From: Apibacter adventoris
Lineage (GTDB): Bacteria > Bacteroidota > Bacteroidia > Flavobacteriales > Weeksellaceae
Length of the DNA: 64,000 bases
NCBI RefSeq assembly: GCF_002964975.1
Contig: NZ_PSZM01000036.1
Coordinates: forward strand, 62,001-126,000
Direction of reading: 5' to 3'
Shown here: one piece after another, positions 43,536 through 52,870 of the stretch
Numbering within the stretch: the first letter of the stretch is position 1
How the letters are laid out: every line of letters begins with the position of its first letter
The notes under the pieces: model-generated
The model's database searches: none
What the model was told of the DNA's origin: nothing
Seen by the model: only the letters and a program-made list of their open reading frames with translations
Translations under genes and position numbers: made by a program

Positions 43536-44432
43536 CTAAAGTAAAGAGAGAGGATTTCCATCTATGAATAATAAAGATATAGTGCCTAAAAAAATCCAAA
43601 ATTTAATCATTAAAATAATAATTTGTATCCATTTATTTCGCATAAACCAAATTCCAATTATAATAAAAAAACTTAAAAAACCTGTTAGTAGATAATATAA
43701 TCTTATTTCTTGCAAATGAGGTTCAAAAGTTAGGCAAATAGATAAAATAGTTAATAAAAATAATAAAACATCCAAATATATTTTTGTGGGTATAATGCCC
43801 AATGAATTGGGAATAGTGGAATAATTAAATAAATGATCAAATTTATAAGAATGAAGATCTTTACAAATATCTCTTATAAGTATAATTAAAAATAAAAATC
43901 CGGCTAGATATAAAATATATTTTGAAAAATTTTCATAAAAAAGAAATAAAGCTAAAAATGGGAATATCATTAATATAGAGGAAGTTATATTGTTTATAAA
44001 AATAATTTTGCTAAGTTTATGGCTATAAAACCATATTAAAAACTGATAAATTAAAAAAAAGATAAAAATTCGGTAAGATAAGAGAGCTGCAATAATTAAA
44101 GAGATAAAATTAAAAATAATGTAAAGTCTGAGTGCTGTTTTTTGATTAATAAACTGTAATAACATAGATGTAATCGGCTTATATAGCTTATCCTTGTCTT
44201 GATCATAAAAATGATTGATAATGTATCCGGCCATAGCACTTAATGCTGAAGAAAAAACGATTCCATGAAGTTTTATGTTTTTTAGATTTTCAATGATATT
44301 ATGCTTTTCATTGAAAAGGAAAATCGCTGAAATGTACATAGCAAGAATTAACATAATTACATTAGTAATCCTTACTCTTATTAAGAGAGAAAAGTTAAAT
44401 AAAAAAAACTTTTTATTAGCCAGACGCTCCAT
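43536..44432 (-). CDS. UbiA-family prenyltransferase
   Basis: 298 residues with about eight to nine membrane helices. The first Asp-rich motif is NHFYDQDKDKL near residue 71 (NxxxDxxxD type) and the second is RDICKDLHSYKFD near 190, both needed to bind prenyl diphosphate-Mg2+. It lies 50 bases downstream of mevalonate kinase on the same strand, so isoprenoid supply and transfer are linked. In related flavobacteria this neighbour is often annotated as geranylgeranylglycerol-phosphate geranylgeranyltransferase; the acceptor is not proven. Confidence 0.78.
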   Translation of the reverse strand: MERLANKKFFLFNFSLLIRVRITNVIMLILAMYISAIFLFNEKHNIIENLKNIKLHGIVFSSALSAMAGYIINHFYDQDKDKLYKPITSMLLQFINQKTALRLYIIFNFISLIIAALLSYRIFIFFLIYQFLIWFYSHKLSKIIFINNITSSILMIFPFLALFLFYENFSKYILYLAGFLFLIILIRDICKDLHSYKFDHLFNYSTIPNSLGIIPTKIYLDVLLFLLTILSICLTFEPHLQEIRLYYLLTGFLSFFIIIGIWFMRNKWIQIIILMIKFWIFLGTISLLFIDGNPLSLL

Positions 44433-44482
44433 TTTTATGCTTTAATTAGGCATAAAATTACAAAAAAGCTATTCAAAAGCTA

Positions 44483-45409
44483 TTAAAAGCGGTAAATGAC
44501 TTCTTTATTGTAATTTTTAAGCATTTTTTCAGTAGTTGTATAATCTTGGGTAAAGCCAAGTATATAACCTCCTCCGCCAGATCCACATAGTTTTAAATAA
44601 TAAGTGTTGGTATCAATACCTTTTTTCCATATTTTAAGAAAGTCGTTAGGTATCATAGGAGAAAAATGGTTCAATGCCCATAGAGAAAGTTTTTTTAAAT
44701 TTTGAAAGAGAGGTTTAGTCTCTTTTTTTAAGAAAGCATCAATGCAAGCATTATTGTATCGAATAAATTCTTCTTTAAGAGTTTTACGAAATCCCTCGTT
44801 TTTAAGTTTTTCAAAGAAAATTTTGACCATAGGCTCTGTTTCTCCGGGAACTCCTGAATTTATAAGGAATATAGCTCCTTTTCCTTCTTTTCCTTCAAAA
44901 ATACCAACTTTATCCACTTCAGAATTTGGTTGTATAAGAAGAGGAATATTCATATAGCAAATAAGAGGGTCTATTCCAGAACTTTTTCCATGGAAAAAAG
45001 ATTCCATTTCACCCAATATTAACTTTAAACTTTTTAGATCTTGCTTTGCTATTTTACTGGGAGATATTTTATGAATACAGTATTTATCAAAAATTGCCGC
45101 AACTAAAGCGCCAGAACTCCCTACACCATATCCTTGAGGTATATTGGAATTAAAATACATACCTTGTTGTATATCTTTTTCCAGTTGCGTGTTATTGAGT
45201 TCAAATTTTGATGGAAATTTTAAAGTTTTAAGATACTTTGAAAATGCCTTAAGTGAAAGATTAGACTTTTGTTCTTTATCATCTTTAAGATCAGAAAATT
45301 GTAAAGTACCTTTATAAGAATTAAAAGGAAGAGTTAACCCTTTTGAGTTTTCTATAATCCCATATTCCCCAAAAAGCATAATTTTTGCATAAAATAGAGA
45401 ATGAGTCAT
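44483..45409 (-). CDS. Mevalonate kinase-like GHMP kinase
   Basis: 308 residues. GHMP motifs are present: KIMLFGEYGII at the N-terminus (motif 1), GYGVGSSGALVAAI near 97 (ATP loop, motif 2) and LCGSGGGGYILGF near 274 (motif 3). FGEY rather than FGEH is seen in the flavobacterial branch. It phosphorylates mevalonate in the mevalonate route to isoprenoids. A -7 element lies 36 bases upstream and a UbiA prenyltransferase gene follows. No other mevalonate-pathway gene is in the window. Confidence 0.82.
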   Translation of the reverse strand: MTHSLFYAKIMLFGEYGIIENSKGLTLPFNSYKGTLQFSDLKDDKEQKSNLSLKAFSKYLKTLKFPSKFELNNTQLEKDIQQGMYFNSNIPQGYGVGSSGALVAAIFDKYCIHKISPSKIAKQDLKSLKLILGEMESFFHGKSSGIDPLICYMNIPLLIQPNSEVDKVGIFEGKEGKGAIFLINSGVPGETEPMVKIFFEKLKNEGFRKTLKEEFIRYNNACIDAFLKKETKPLFQNLKKLSLWALNHFSPMIPNDFLKIWKKGIDTNTYYLKLCGSGGGGYILGFTQDYTTTEKMLKNYNKEVIYRF

Positions 45410-45444
45410 ATTTTAAATATCCATAAAAAATGGTTAATATTTTA

Positions 45445-45452
45445 CAAATGTA
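45445..45452 (-). promoter_or_regulatory. -7 element of the mevalonate kinase-UbiA operon
   Basis: Reads TACATTTG on the minus strand, 35 bases before the ATG at 45409. Confidence 0.55.
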
Positions 45453-45593
45453 AGAAAATTATCTAATTCTATTTTATAATGGAACTTATTATTTAAATTG
45501 TATTAAATAAATTTCTTATGAGAATAAATATTATCTTTTCATAAAGATATTCTTTGTTATTAAATTAATTTATTTCAAATCAATTTTGAATAA

Positions 45594-45632
45594 TAAAAAA
45601 AGCTGGATTTAATTTTAAATCCAGCTTTTTTA
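45594..45632 (-). terminator. Terminator of groES-groEL
   Basis: AAAAAGCTGGATTTAA and its complement form a long stem bounded by A- and T-runs on both sides. Confidence 0.85.
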
Positions 45633-45652
45633 TTATTATGCATGTATGTATA

Positions 45653-47293
<1,641 letters not shown>

Positions 47294-47311
47294 TTAATTA
47301 ATGAAAAATTA

Positions 47312-47590
47312 TTATATAATTGCTAAAATATCAGATTCCCTCATAATTAGGTAATCTTTACCATTTAGTTTTAATTCCGTTCCTGCATATTTACCATATA
47401 AAACTTTATCTCCTTTTTTTACAGTCATAGGTTCATCTTTTTTACCGGTTCCCACAGCAACAACAGTTCCTTCTTGAGGTTTCTCCTTCGCACTATCAGG
47501 TATAATAATTCCTGAAGCTGTTTTGGTTTCAGCTGCTGCCGGTTCTATTATTACACGATCAGCTAATGGTTTAATTGATAATTCTGACAT
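47312..47590 (-). CDS. groES: Co-chaperonin GroES
   Basis: 92 residues. Caps Gro[32 protein letters not shown] holds the start and the mobile loop (read in parts), followed by VVAVGTGK and [14 protein letters not shown]. No TAnnTTTG element and no CIRCE repeat is seen upstream; instead two direct copies of TATATTTTGGCA lie 57-88 bases before the ATG and are the likely control site. Confidence 0.97.
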   Translation of the reverse strand: MSELSIKPLADRVIIEPAAAETKTASGIIIPDSAKEKPQEGTVVAVGTGKKDEPMTVKKGDKVLYGKYAGTELKLNGKDYLIMRESDILAII

Positions 47591-47646
47591 ATTTTTTAAT
47601 TTTTAATTAATACTAAATTATTTTCCATATTTGATTTTCGAAAAAT

Positions 47647-47677
47647 ATGCCAAAATATATTATTGTGCCAAAATATA
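47647..47677 (-). promoter_or_regulatory. Two direct repeats upstream of groES
   Basis: TGCCAAAATATA occurs at 47648-47659 and 47666-47677 (TATATTTTGGCA on the minus strand), 18 bases apart. The copy nearer the gene reads ATTTTGGCAT, identical to a site before the YegP-like gene. Confidence 0.5.
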
Positions 47678-47679
47678 GT

Positions 47680-47882
47680 TTTAATAAGTAACTAAATGAC
47701 AAATTGTCTTTTGTTTGCCTTAGTGGAAAATTAAAGACAAAAAAATTATTGAATAATTAATATTATTAGGAATTTTTCTAAATTTTTATATTTATAATGA
47801 TTTTATCTTTTTAATACGGTATAAATTTATGGGTCTGATAAAAAATAATTATATGTGCATATATTTAGTTCAACTTTTAAAA
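47680..47882. other. Intergenic stretch between groES control region and the HdeD terminator
   Basis: About 200 AT-rich bases. The only structure noted is an 8-bp inverted repeat, TTGTCTTT (47704-47711) with AAAGACAA (47733-47740). No ORF. Confidence 0.4.
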
Positions 47883-47914
47883 TAAAAAAGGTCTGTTATT
47901 AACAGACCTTTTTA
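47883..47914 (-). terminator. Terminator of the HdeD-like gene
   Basis: AAAAAGGTCTGTT, 3-nt loop, AACAGACCTTTTT: 13 perfect pairs with flanking A/T runs. Confidence 0.85.
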
Positions 47915-47946
47915 TGTATTATGAAATAAATACTTTTTGTAAAAAA

Positions 47947-48513
47947 TTATTCATCTAGTTTTGTAAAAAATTTCTTTACTCTGATTGCAATATATATATT
48001 CATAATTCCTAAAAATAAGGCTACCATGCTTGACCATATAATAATTGTTCCTATGCCTATAGGGGGGAAAATAACAATTATAAAAGAAATAATTACTTCA
48101 AGGATTCCAAAAATTAATAAAAATCCCCAGTCAGAAGAATAATTTTTAGTTTCCAAAGATATCCCTATAGAATTTATACCTCTAAATAATAACCATAATC
48201 CAATAAATAATACTAAAATTTGAGCAGATAAGGTAATAGGATTACATAATAAAATAATTCCTAAAAAAAGATCTAAAATTCCTCCTACTAAATACCATCC
48301 CCACGAATCTATAGTATTTTTATTATTTAGTGAAAAGATAATTTCAAATATTCCACTAATAAAAAATCCTATAGAGAAAAGCATAGCTAAAGCAGCAAAA
48401 GAAGCAATAGGATATAATATAAGTAATATACTAAATATAATTAATAATATACCCATAAGTAAAAAAGCCCACCAACTCCCGTGGCTTTTTCTTACGTTTG
48501 AATAATTTGTCAT
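47947..48513 (-). CDS. HdeD family (DUF308) membrane protein
   Basis: 188 residues from the ATG at 48513; a longer in-frame extension lacks family likeness. Six hydrophobic helices arranged as three repeats of the DUF308 pair, with the typical GWYLVGGILDLFLGIILLCNP and WWAFLLMGILLIIFSILL segments. HdeD is linked to acid tolerance in enterobacteria; the role here is unproven. It has a standard -7 element, unlike the nearby groES. Confidence 0.85.
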   Translation of the reverse strand: MTNYSNVRKSHGSWWAFLLMGILLIIFSILLILYPIASFAALAMLFSIGFFISGIFEIIFSLNNKNTIDSWGWYLVGGILDLFLGIILLCNPITLSAQILVLFIGLWLLFRGINSIGISLETKNYSSDWGFLLIFGILEVIISFIIVIFPPIGIGTIIIWSSMVALFLGIMNIYIAIRVKKFFTKLDE

Positions 48514-48543
48514 AATTTTGATTTTATAATTAATCGTTAAAGA

Positions 48544-48551
48544 CAAAAATA
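48544..48551 (-). promoter_or_regulatory. -7 element of the HdeD-like gene
   Basis: Reads TATTTTTG on the minus strand, 30 bases before the ATG at 48513. Confidence 0.55.
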
Positions 48552-48685
48552 ATGCCACTAGATGAATGTATTTTACATGTTCCTAATATTTAGTAAGTGT
48601 AAATATAATAAGTGCTGGTATCAATATTGGTATAATTTAATTTAGGTATTATTATTGCGTAAAATTAGGCAGTAAATATTTTAAT

Positions 48686-49255
48686 TTGAAAACAAAGTCT
48701 AATTTATTACAATTAATAGAGCAGGCAAGGTGTTCTAAACCACAAGCTCAAAGCAAAATAGTGAATCTTTTTTGGGATGAAATTAAAGGATATATTAATT
48801 CTTTAACTAAAGATGAAATTTTAGCTGAGGAGTTAACCATAAATACATTCACAAAAGTTTTAAATAAATTGTCGTTATATAATTCTGATTTTGATTTTAA
48901 AACTTGGATTGTATCGATAGCCCACAATACCACAGTAGATTGCTTTAGAAAAAGAAGTAAAGGATTTGATTTTTATATAGAAGATAGTTATAGTGAAATT
49001 AAAGATATGGAACCTTCACCAGAACAGGTATTTATTGAAAAACAAGATTCTGAAGTATTGGAAAGAATGATGTCTAAATTACCAAAAAATTATAGTTACT
49101 TGATGCAATTAAGATATTTGGAAGGAAAAAAGTTAAAAGAAATAACGAAGGAAACGGACCTTTCGCTTGCGAATGTAAAAGTGAGTCTAATGAGGGCCAA
49201 GAAGTTATTATTTGAAATGCAACAGAAAGACAGTGAGTCCAATAATTTAAAATAA
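48686..49255 (+). CDS. RNA polymerase sigma factor, ECF type
   Basis: 189 residues from a TTG start; no ATG is in reach. Region 2 is visible as FDFKTWIVSIAHNTTVDCFRKR near residue 70 (-10 recognition and melting), and region 4 as LRYLEGKKLKEITKETDLSLANVKVSLMRAKK near 143 (helix-turn-helix, read in parts). No anti-sigma gene follows; yaaA lies convergent only 5 bases away. The targets are unknown. It is flanked by HdeD-like, groESL and peroxide-stress genes, so a stress role is a reasonable guess. Confidence 0.85.
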   Translation: MKTKSNLLQLIEQARCSKPQAQSKIVNLFWDEIKGYINSLTKDEILAEELTINTFTKVLNKLSLYNSDFDFKTWIVSIAHNTTVDCFRKRSKGFDFYIEDSYSEIKDMEPSPEQVFIEKQDSEVLERMMSKLPKNYSYLMQLRYLEGKKLKEITKETDLSLANVKVSLMRAKKLLFEMQQKDSESNNLK

Positions 49256-49260
49256 AAAAA

Positions 49261-50019
49261 TTAACGAACAAAGACAAGGTTGTTATTTTGAGATAACTCT
49301 TCTGAAAATTCATAACCATCTTCATTATAAACTTTTAATTTTTCTACATCTTTAATATTATTTATAGCACACCAACGAGCCATTTTTCCTCGGGCATTTT
49401 TTATATATATAACTATATACTTCCATTTATTATCTTTAAAATCTTTAAATTCAACATTTACTACTTTCCCTTTAAGATTTTTAGTTTTAAAAACTTTAAA
49501 ATATTCTTTACTACAAAGGTTTAGGATAGGTTCATCATTTTCAAGATGAGAATTCAGGTAATAGGTAAGTGTTTGTTCCCAAAAGGAATATAAATCTTTA
49601 GATTTTTCAGTTTTTAATTTTTTTCCAATTTCTAAGCGGTATGGCATAATATCATCTGAGGGTCGAAGTATACCATAAAGCCCAGAAATGATTAAGAGGT
49701 TTTTTTGTAGATAATTTAATGCTGTAGATGAGAGGTTTTTTGCATTTAAACCTCTATAAACTTCACCTTTAAAAGCATAAATTGCCTGTAAAGATTCTTT
49801 TTTAGAAGGATTAGATTTCCATTTCTGATTTCTTTCCCAGTTTTCTTGAGATAATTTTGGAGAAATATCAAGAAGATTTTCGAGTTCTTTTGGGGTATAT
49901 TCTTTTAATACTGAATGTAGTTTCTTACTGAGTTCAATATATTCAGGTTGGGTATGTTTATGCCATTGGGATACGGTTTCAATACTCATAAGCTTTGCCG
50001 GAGATAATAGTATTTTCAT
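49261..50019 (-). CDS. yaaA: Peroxide stress protein YaaA (DUF328)
   Basis: 252 residues. The whole DUF328 pattern is present: MKILLSPAKLM at the start, QAIYAFKGEVYRGLNA near 83, ISGLYGILRPSDDIMPYRLEIG near 113 and NARGKMARWC near 209. In E. coli YaaA lowers free iron and protects DNA during peroxide stress. It is convergent with the sigma factor gene (5 bases between stops), and no terminator separates them. Confidence 0.94.
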   Translation of the reverse strand: MKILLSPAKLMSIETVSQWHKHTQPEYIELSKKLHSVLKEYTPKELENLLDISPKLSQENWERNQKWKSNPSKKESLQAIYAFKGEVYRGLNAKNLSSTALNYLQKNLLIISGLYGILRPSDDIMPYRLEIGKKLKTEKSKDLYSFWEQTLTYYLNSHLENDEPILNLCSKEYFKVFKTKNLKGKVVNVEFKDFKDNKWKYIVIYIKNARGKMARWCAINNIKDVEKLKVYNEDGYEFSEELSQNNNLVFVR

Positions 50020-50129
50020 GCAAATGAATTTATTATTCTACTAAATTAAAAAAATATAGAATGTGATAATAAATATTATTTTATTGTTTTTTTCTTAAAA
50101 AAAACAGATATTTTTTCTGTAATGTAGAT

Positions 50130-50165
50130 TAAAAAACAAAAGGTTAATATTGCATTTAACCTTTT
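50130..50165 (-). terminator. Terminator of sufCD
   Basis: On the minus strand AAAAGGTTAA, 8-nt loop, TTAACCTTTT, then GTTTTTT; it lies 21 bases after the sufD stop. Confidence 0.75.
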
Positions 50166-50185
50166 ATATAATTGAGCAATTTTTA

Positions 50186-51451
50186 TTAAAAATCAATGTC
50201 AACATTAACATTTAGTTTTTTAGCTATTAATTTATTTATTTCGGTTTTTAGTTCAGGAATATTTACAGTATTGAGTACATCGTTGAAAAAAGCAAGCATA
50301 AGCAATGCTTGAGCTTCTTTTTGATGGATTCCTCTTTGTTTCATATAAAATAAAGCATCATTATCTAACTGTCCTATGGTACAACCATGAGAACATTTTA
50401 CATCATCAGCAAATATTTCTAATTGTGGTTTAGAGTCAATTTCAGCTTTATTAGATAATAAAATACTATTATTTTGTTGAAAAGCATTTGTTTTTTGTGC
50501 TTTCTTATGAACTTTAATTTTACCATTAAAAATTCCATGAGCATCATCTAAATAAATTCCTCTGTATAATTCATGGCTCTCACAATTGGGTTGATTATGA
50601 TGTACCATAGTATGATTTCCAACTTCCTGACTGTTTCCTATAATAGTAATTCCTTTTAGAGTTGAATTAATATTTTCTCCATTATGGTCAAATGTTAATT
50701 CGTTTCGAGTAGTATTTCCTCCAAAAGAGAATGTATGTATAAAAGCTTGGCTATCTTGTTCTTGTTGTATATAAGTTAAGTCTATTAAATTAGACAATTT
50801 AGTGTCATTTTGTATTTTATATATTCTGGCAACAGCATTTTTTTCAATAAAAATTTCATTAACAGCATTTGTTAAAAAAGAATATGTTGATAGTGTATGA
50901 ATTTTTTGTGTAATACAAACCTCCGAGCTTTGTTCTAATATCAATAGATTCCTAATATTTTGTTTAGCTTTTTCAGATTGTTCTGAATTTATATATAATA
51001 GTTCTATGGGCTTTTCTTCTTTTATATTTTTAGGTAAATAAATGAAAACTCCCGAGGGAAAAGAAGAACTATTTAATACACAAAAAAAATGATGTTTATC
51101 GGTAATAGAATTATATTTTTTTTTAATTATGGAAAAATAACGTTCGTCTTTAAGAGCTTCAGATAAAGGAAGTATAACTAGTTTTTCTTTTGGATAAAAA
51201 GATAATTTAGGGGAAAAAACTCCATCAATAAAAATAATTTTATAAGAATCTAATCCCATAATTAAATGTTCTTTAATTACAGAATCATTTATTGTATTAT
51301 TTTTTGCAGTAGCATATTCATTTACGTGGAAATCAGATATGCGAGAATATTTCCAATCTTCATTTTTTTTTAGAGGAAAAGGAATATTTTGTAAAAGAGA
51401 ATCAGCGTTTGCTTGTATTTTATTTATTAGAGTGTTTTCTAAATGATTCAT
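50186..51451 (-). CDS. sufD: Fe-S cluster assembly protein SufD
   Basis: 421 residues. Scaffold subunit that joins SufB and SufC in the SUF Fe-S assembly complex. The beta-helix core (GENINSTLKGITIIGNSQEVGNHTMVHHNQPNC in parts) and the C-terminal FADDVKCSHGCTIGQLDNDALFYMKQRGI (in parts), with the conserved Cys/His, are present. It is 51 bases downstream of sufC. The usual partner gene sufB is not upstream of sufC here. Confidence 0.94.
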   Translation of the reverse strand: MNHLENTLINKIQANADSLLQNIPFPLKKNEDWKYSRISDFHVNEYATAKNNTINDSVIKEHLIMGLDSYKIIFIDGVFSPKLSFYPKEKLVILPLSEALKDERYFSIIKKKYNSITDKHHFFCVLNSSSFPSGVFIYLPKNIKEEKPIELLYINSEQSEKAKQNIRNLLILEQSSEVCITQKIHTLSTYSFLTNAVNEIFIEKNAVARIYKIQNDTKLSNLIDLTYIQQEQDSQAFIHTFSFGGNTTRNELTFDHNGENINSTLKGITIIGNSQEVGNHTMVHHNQPNCESHELYRGIYLDDAHGIFNGKIKVHKKAQKTNAFQQNNSILLSNKAEIDSKPQLEIFADDVKCSHGCTIGQLDNDALFYMKQRGIHQKEAQALLMLAFFNDVLNTVNIPELKTEINKLIAKKLNVNVDIDF

Positions 51452-51502
51452 GAGATTTATTTATATGTAGTGTGTAAATTGTAATAATAATAGAAAATAC
51501 TT

Positions 51503-52237
51503 TTAAAGCCAATCATACCCTTTTTGTTCAAGTTCTAAAGCAAGTTCTTTAGTTCCTGATTTTATTATTTTTCCGTCTCTTAATACATGCACTACATCTG
51601 GAATTATATAATCTAATAGCCTTTGGTAATGAGTAATAACCAATACAGCATTGTTAGGATTTTTAAGTTTGTTTACCCCATTGGAAACAATACGGAGGGC
51701 ATCGATATCTAATCCGGAATCAGTCTCATCTAAGATTGATAATTTAGGTTCTAACATAGCCATTTGAAAAATTTCATTACGTTTTTTTTCTCCACCAGAA
51801 AAACCTTCATTTAAAGACCGAGAAAGAAAATCTTTTTTAATTTCCAGTAATTTAGATTTTTCGTTTACTTTTTGCAAGAATTCTTTGGCTGAAATATCTT
51901 CCAATCCATGAGCCATTCTATTAGCATTTATGGCAGCTTTCAAAAAGTTAGAAACACTTACTCCTGGAATTTCCACTGGATATTGAAAAGACATAAAAAT
52001 ACCTTCATTTGCTCTTTCCTCTGGAGCTAAATTTAATAGATCTTTCCCTTCAAAAATTATTGAACCCTCTGTTACCTGATAATCTTCTCTTCCCGTAATA
52101 ACATTTGATAGTGTGCTTTTTCCTCCACCGTTAGGTCCCATAATAGCATGAACCTCTCCTTTTTTAATTTCTAAATTAATACCCTTTAAAATTTTTTTAC
52201 CATCTATTTCTGCATGTAAATTTTTTATTGTTAACAT
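51503..52237 (-). CDS. sufC: Fe-S cluster assembly ATPase SufC
   Basis: 244 residues. ABC-type ATPase that drives the SufBCD scaffold. Walker [11 protein letters not shown] near residue 34, signature [12 protein letters not shown] near 143 and Walker [17 protein letters not shown] near 164 are SufC-specific. It is the first gene of the transcript, with a -7 element and an inverted repeat just upstream, so sufB must be encoded elsewhere. Confidence 0.96.
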   Translation of the reverse strand: MLTIKNLHAEIDGKKILKGINLEIKKGEVHAIMGPNGGGKSTLSNVITGREDYQVTEGSIIFEGKDLLNLAPEERANEGIFMSFQYPVEIPGVSVSNFLKAAINANRMAHGLEDISAKEFLQKVNEKSKLLEIKKDFLSRSLNEGFSGGEKKRNEIFQMAMLEPKLSILDETDSGLDIDALRIVSNGVNKLKNPNNAVLVITHYQRLLDYIIPDVVHVLRDGKIIKSGTKELALELEQKGYDWL

Positions 52238-52255
52238 ATTTATTTCGCCTTATAC

Positions 52256-52272
52256 TTTAGATTTGTTCTAAA
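52256..52272. promoter_or_regulatory. Inverted repeat at the sufC transcript start
   Basis: TTTAGA-N5-TCTAAA, a perfect 6+6 repeat, covers the expected transcript start (near 52268) just downstream of the -7 element. This is where a repressor operator is expected; an Rrf2-type iron-sulfur regulator would be a natural candidate. Confidence 0.5.
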
Positions 52273-52274
52273 TA

Positions 52275-52282
52275 CAAATATA
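52275..52282 (-). promoter_or_regulatory. -7 element of sufCD
   Basis: Reads TATATTTG on the minus strand, 37 bases before the ATG at 52237. Confidence 0.6.
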
Positions 52283-52870
52283 CTATCTTTATATTAGGTA
52301 TGAAAAACCCATTATAGATTTTATCTATTTTTTCATTTATAATTAAATAATTACAATTTTATTTATGTTTTAAAACTCAAAATATAAAATATTATCAACA
52401 AAAAAGAAATTTTTTAATATTTTCAATGATTCAATGGTACCTTTAAGATACTTACCTAAAATAAACATTTCTTTACTTTAATTAAAGTATTAAAAATACG
52501 GGTGTATTTTATAGTTCAAAATTCTGCATAAACAGGAATATAATTATTTTTATTATTAGATAAAAGAATAATATAATAGGTTTATGAATTTTTTTTGAAA
52601 GAAATTCTTTCCCTTAGTGCATTACCAACATTATATTTCAAATAAGTTTAATTATGTCAAGTTCTTTTTCTCTTAGAAATGAAAATAGAAATAAAAAATA
52701 TAAATTTTTAAGTTTAATTTTCAATAGATTGAATGTTATTAAAATGTATAATAAACATTTGATTCTACGAATCTTCTAATATTTTTCAAAAAAAATAAAT
52801 AGTACAACATAGGTTTAAATTTAAAATTTTTATTTAAAGTGAATAATAAATAAAAAATATACACTATAAC
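52283..52870. other. 588-base AT-rich gap without genes
   Basis: The space where sufB would be expected holds no ORF over 60 codons on either strand and no SufB-like sequence that I can see. One small hairpin, AAAATAC-GGGT-GTATTTT (52495-52512), is present. It may be a scar of gene loss or rearrangement. Confidence 0.5.

Noticed and set aside
47640-47680. Sigma-54 promoter before groES (TTGGCAC...)
   Set aside because: The -24 half looks suggestive, but no GC-containing -12 element lies at the required spacing.
52283-52870. Remnant of sufB
   Set aside because: I could not find SufB-like motifs in any frame of this stretch, so it is described as an empty gap.
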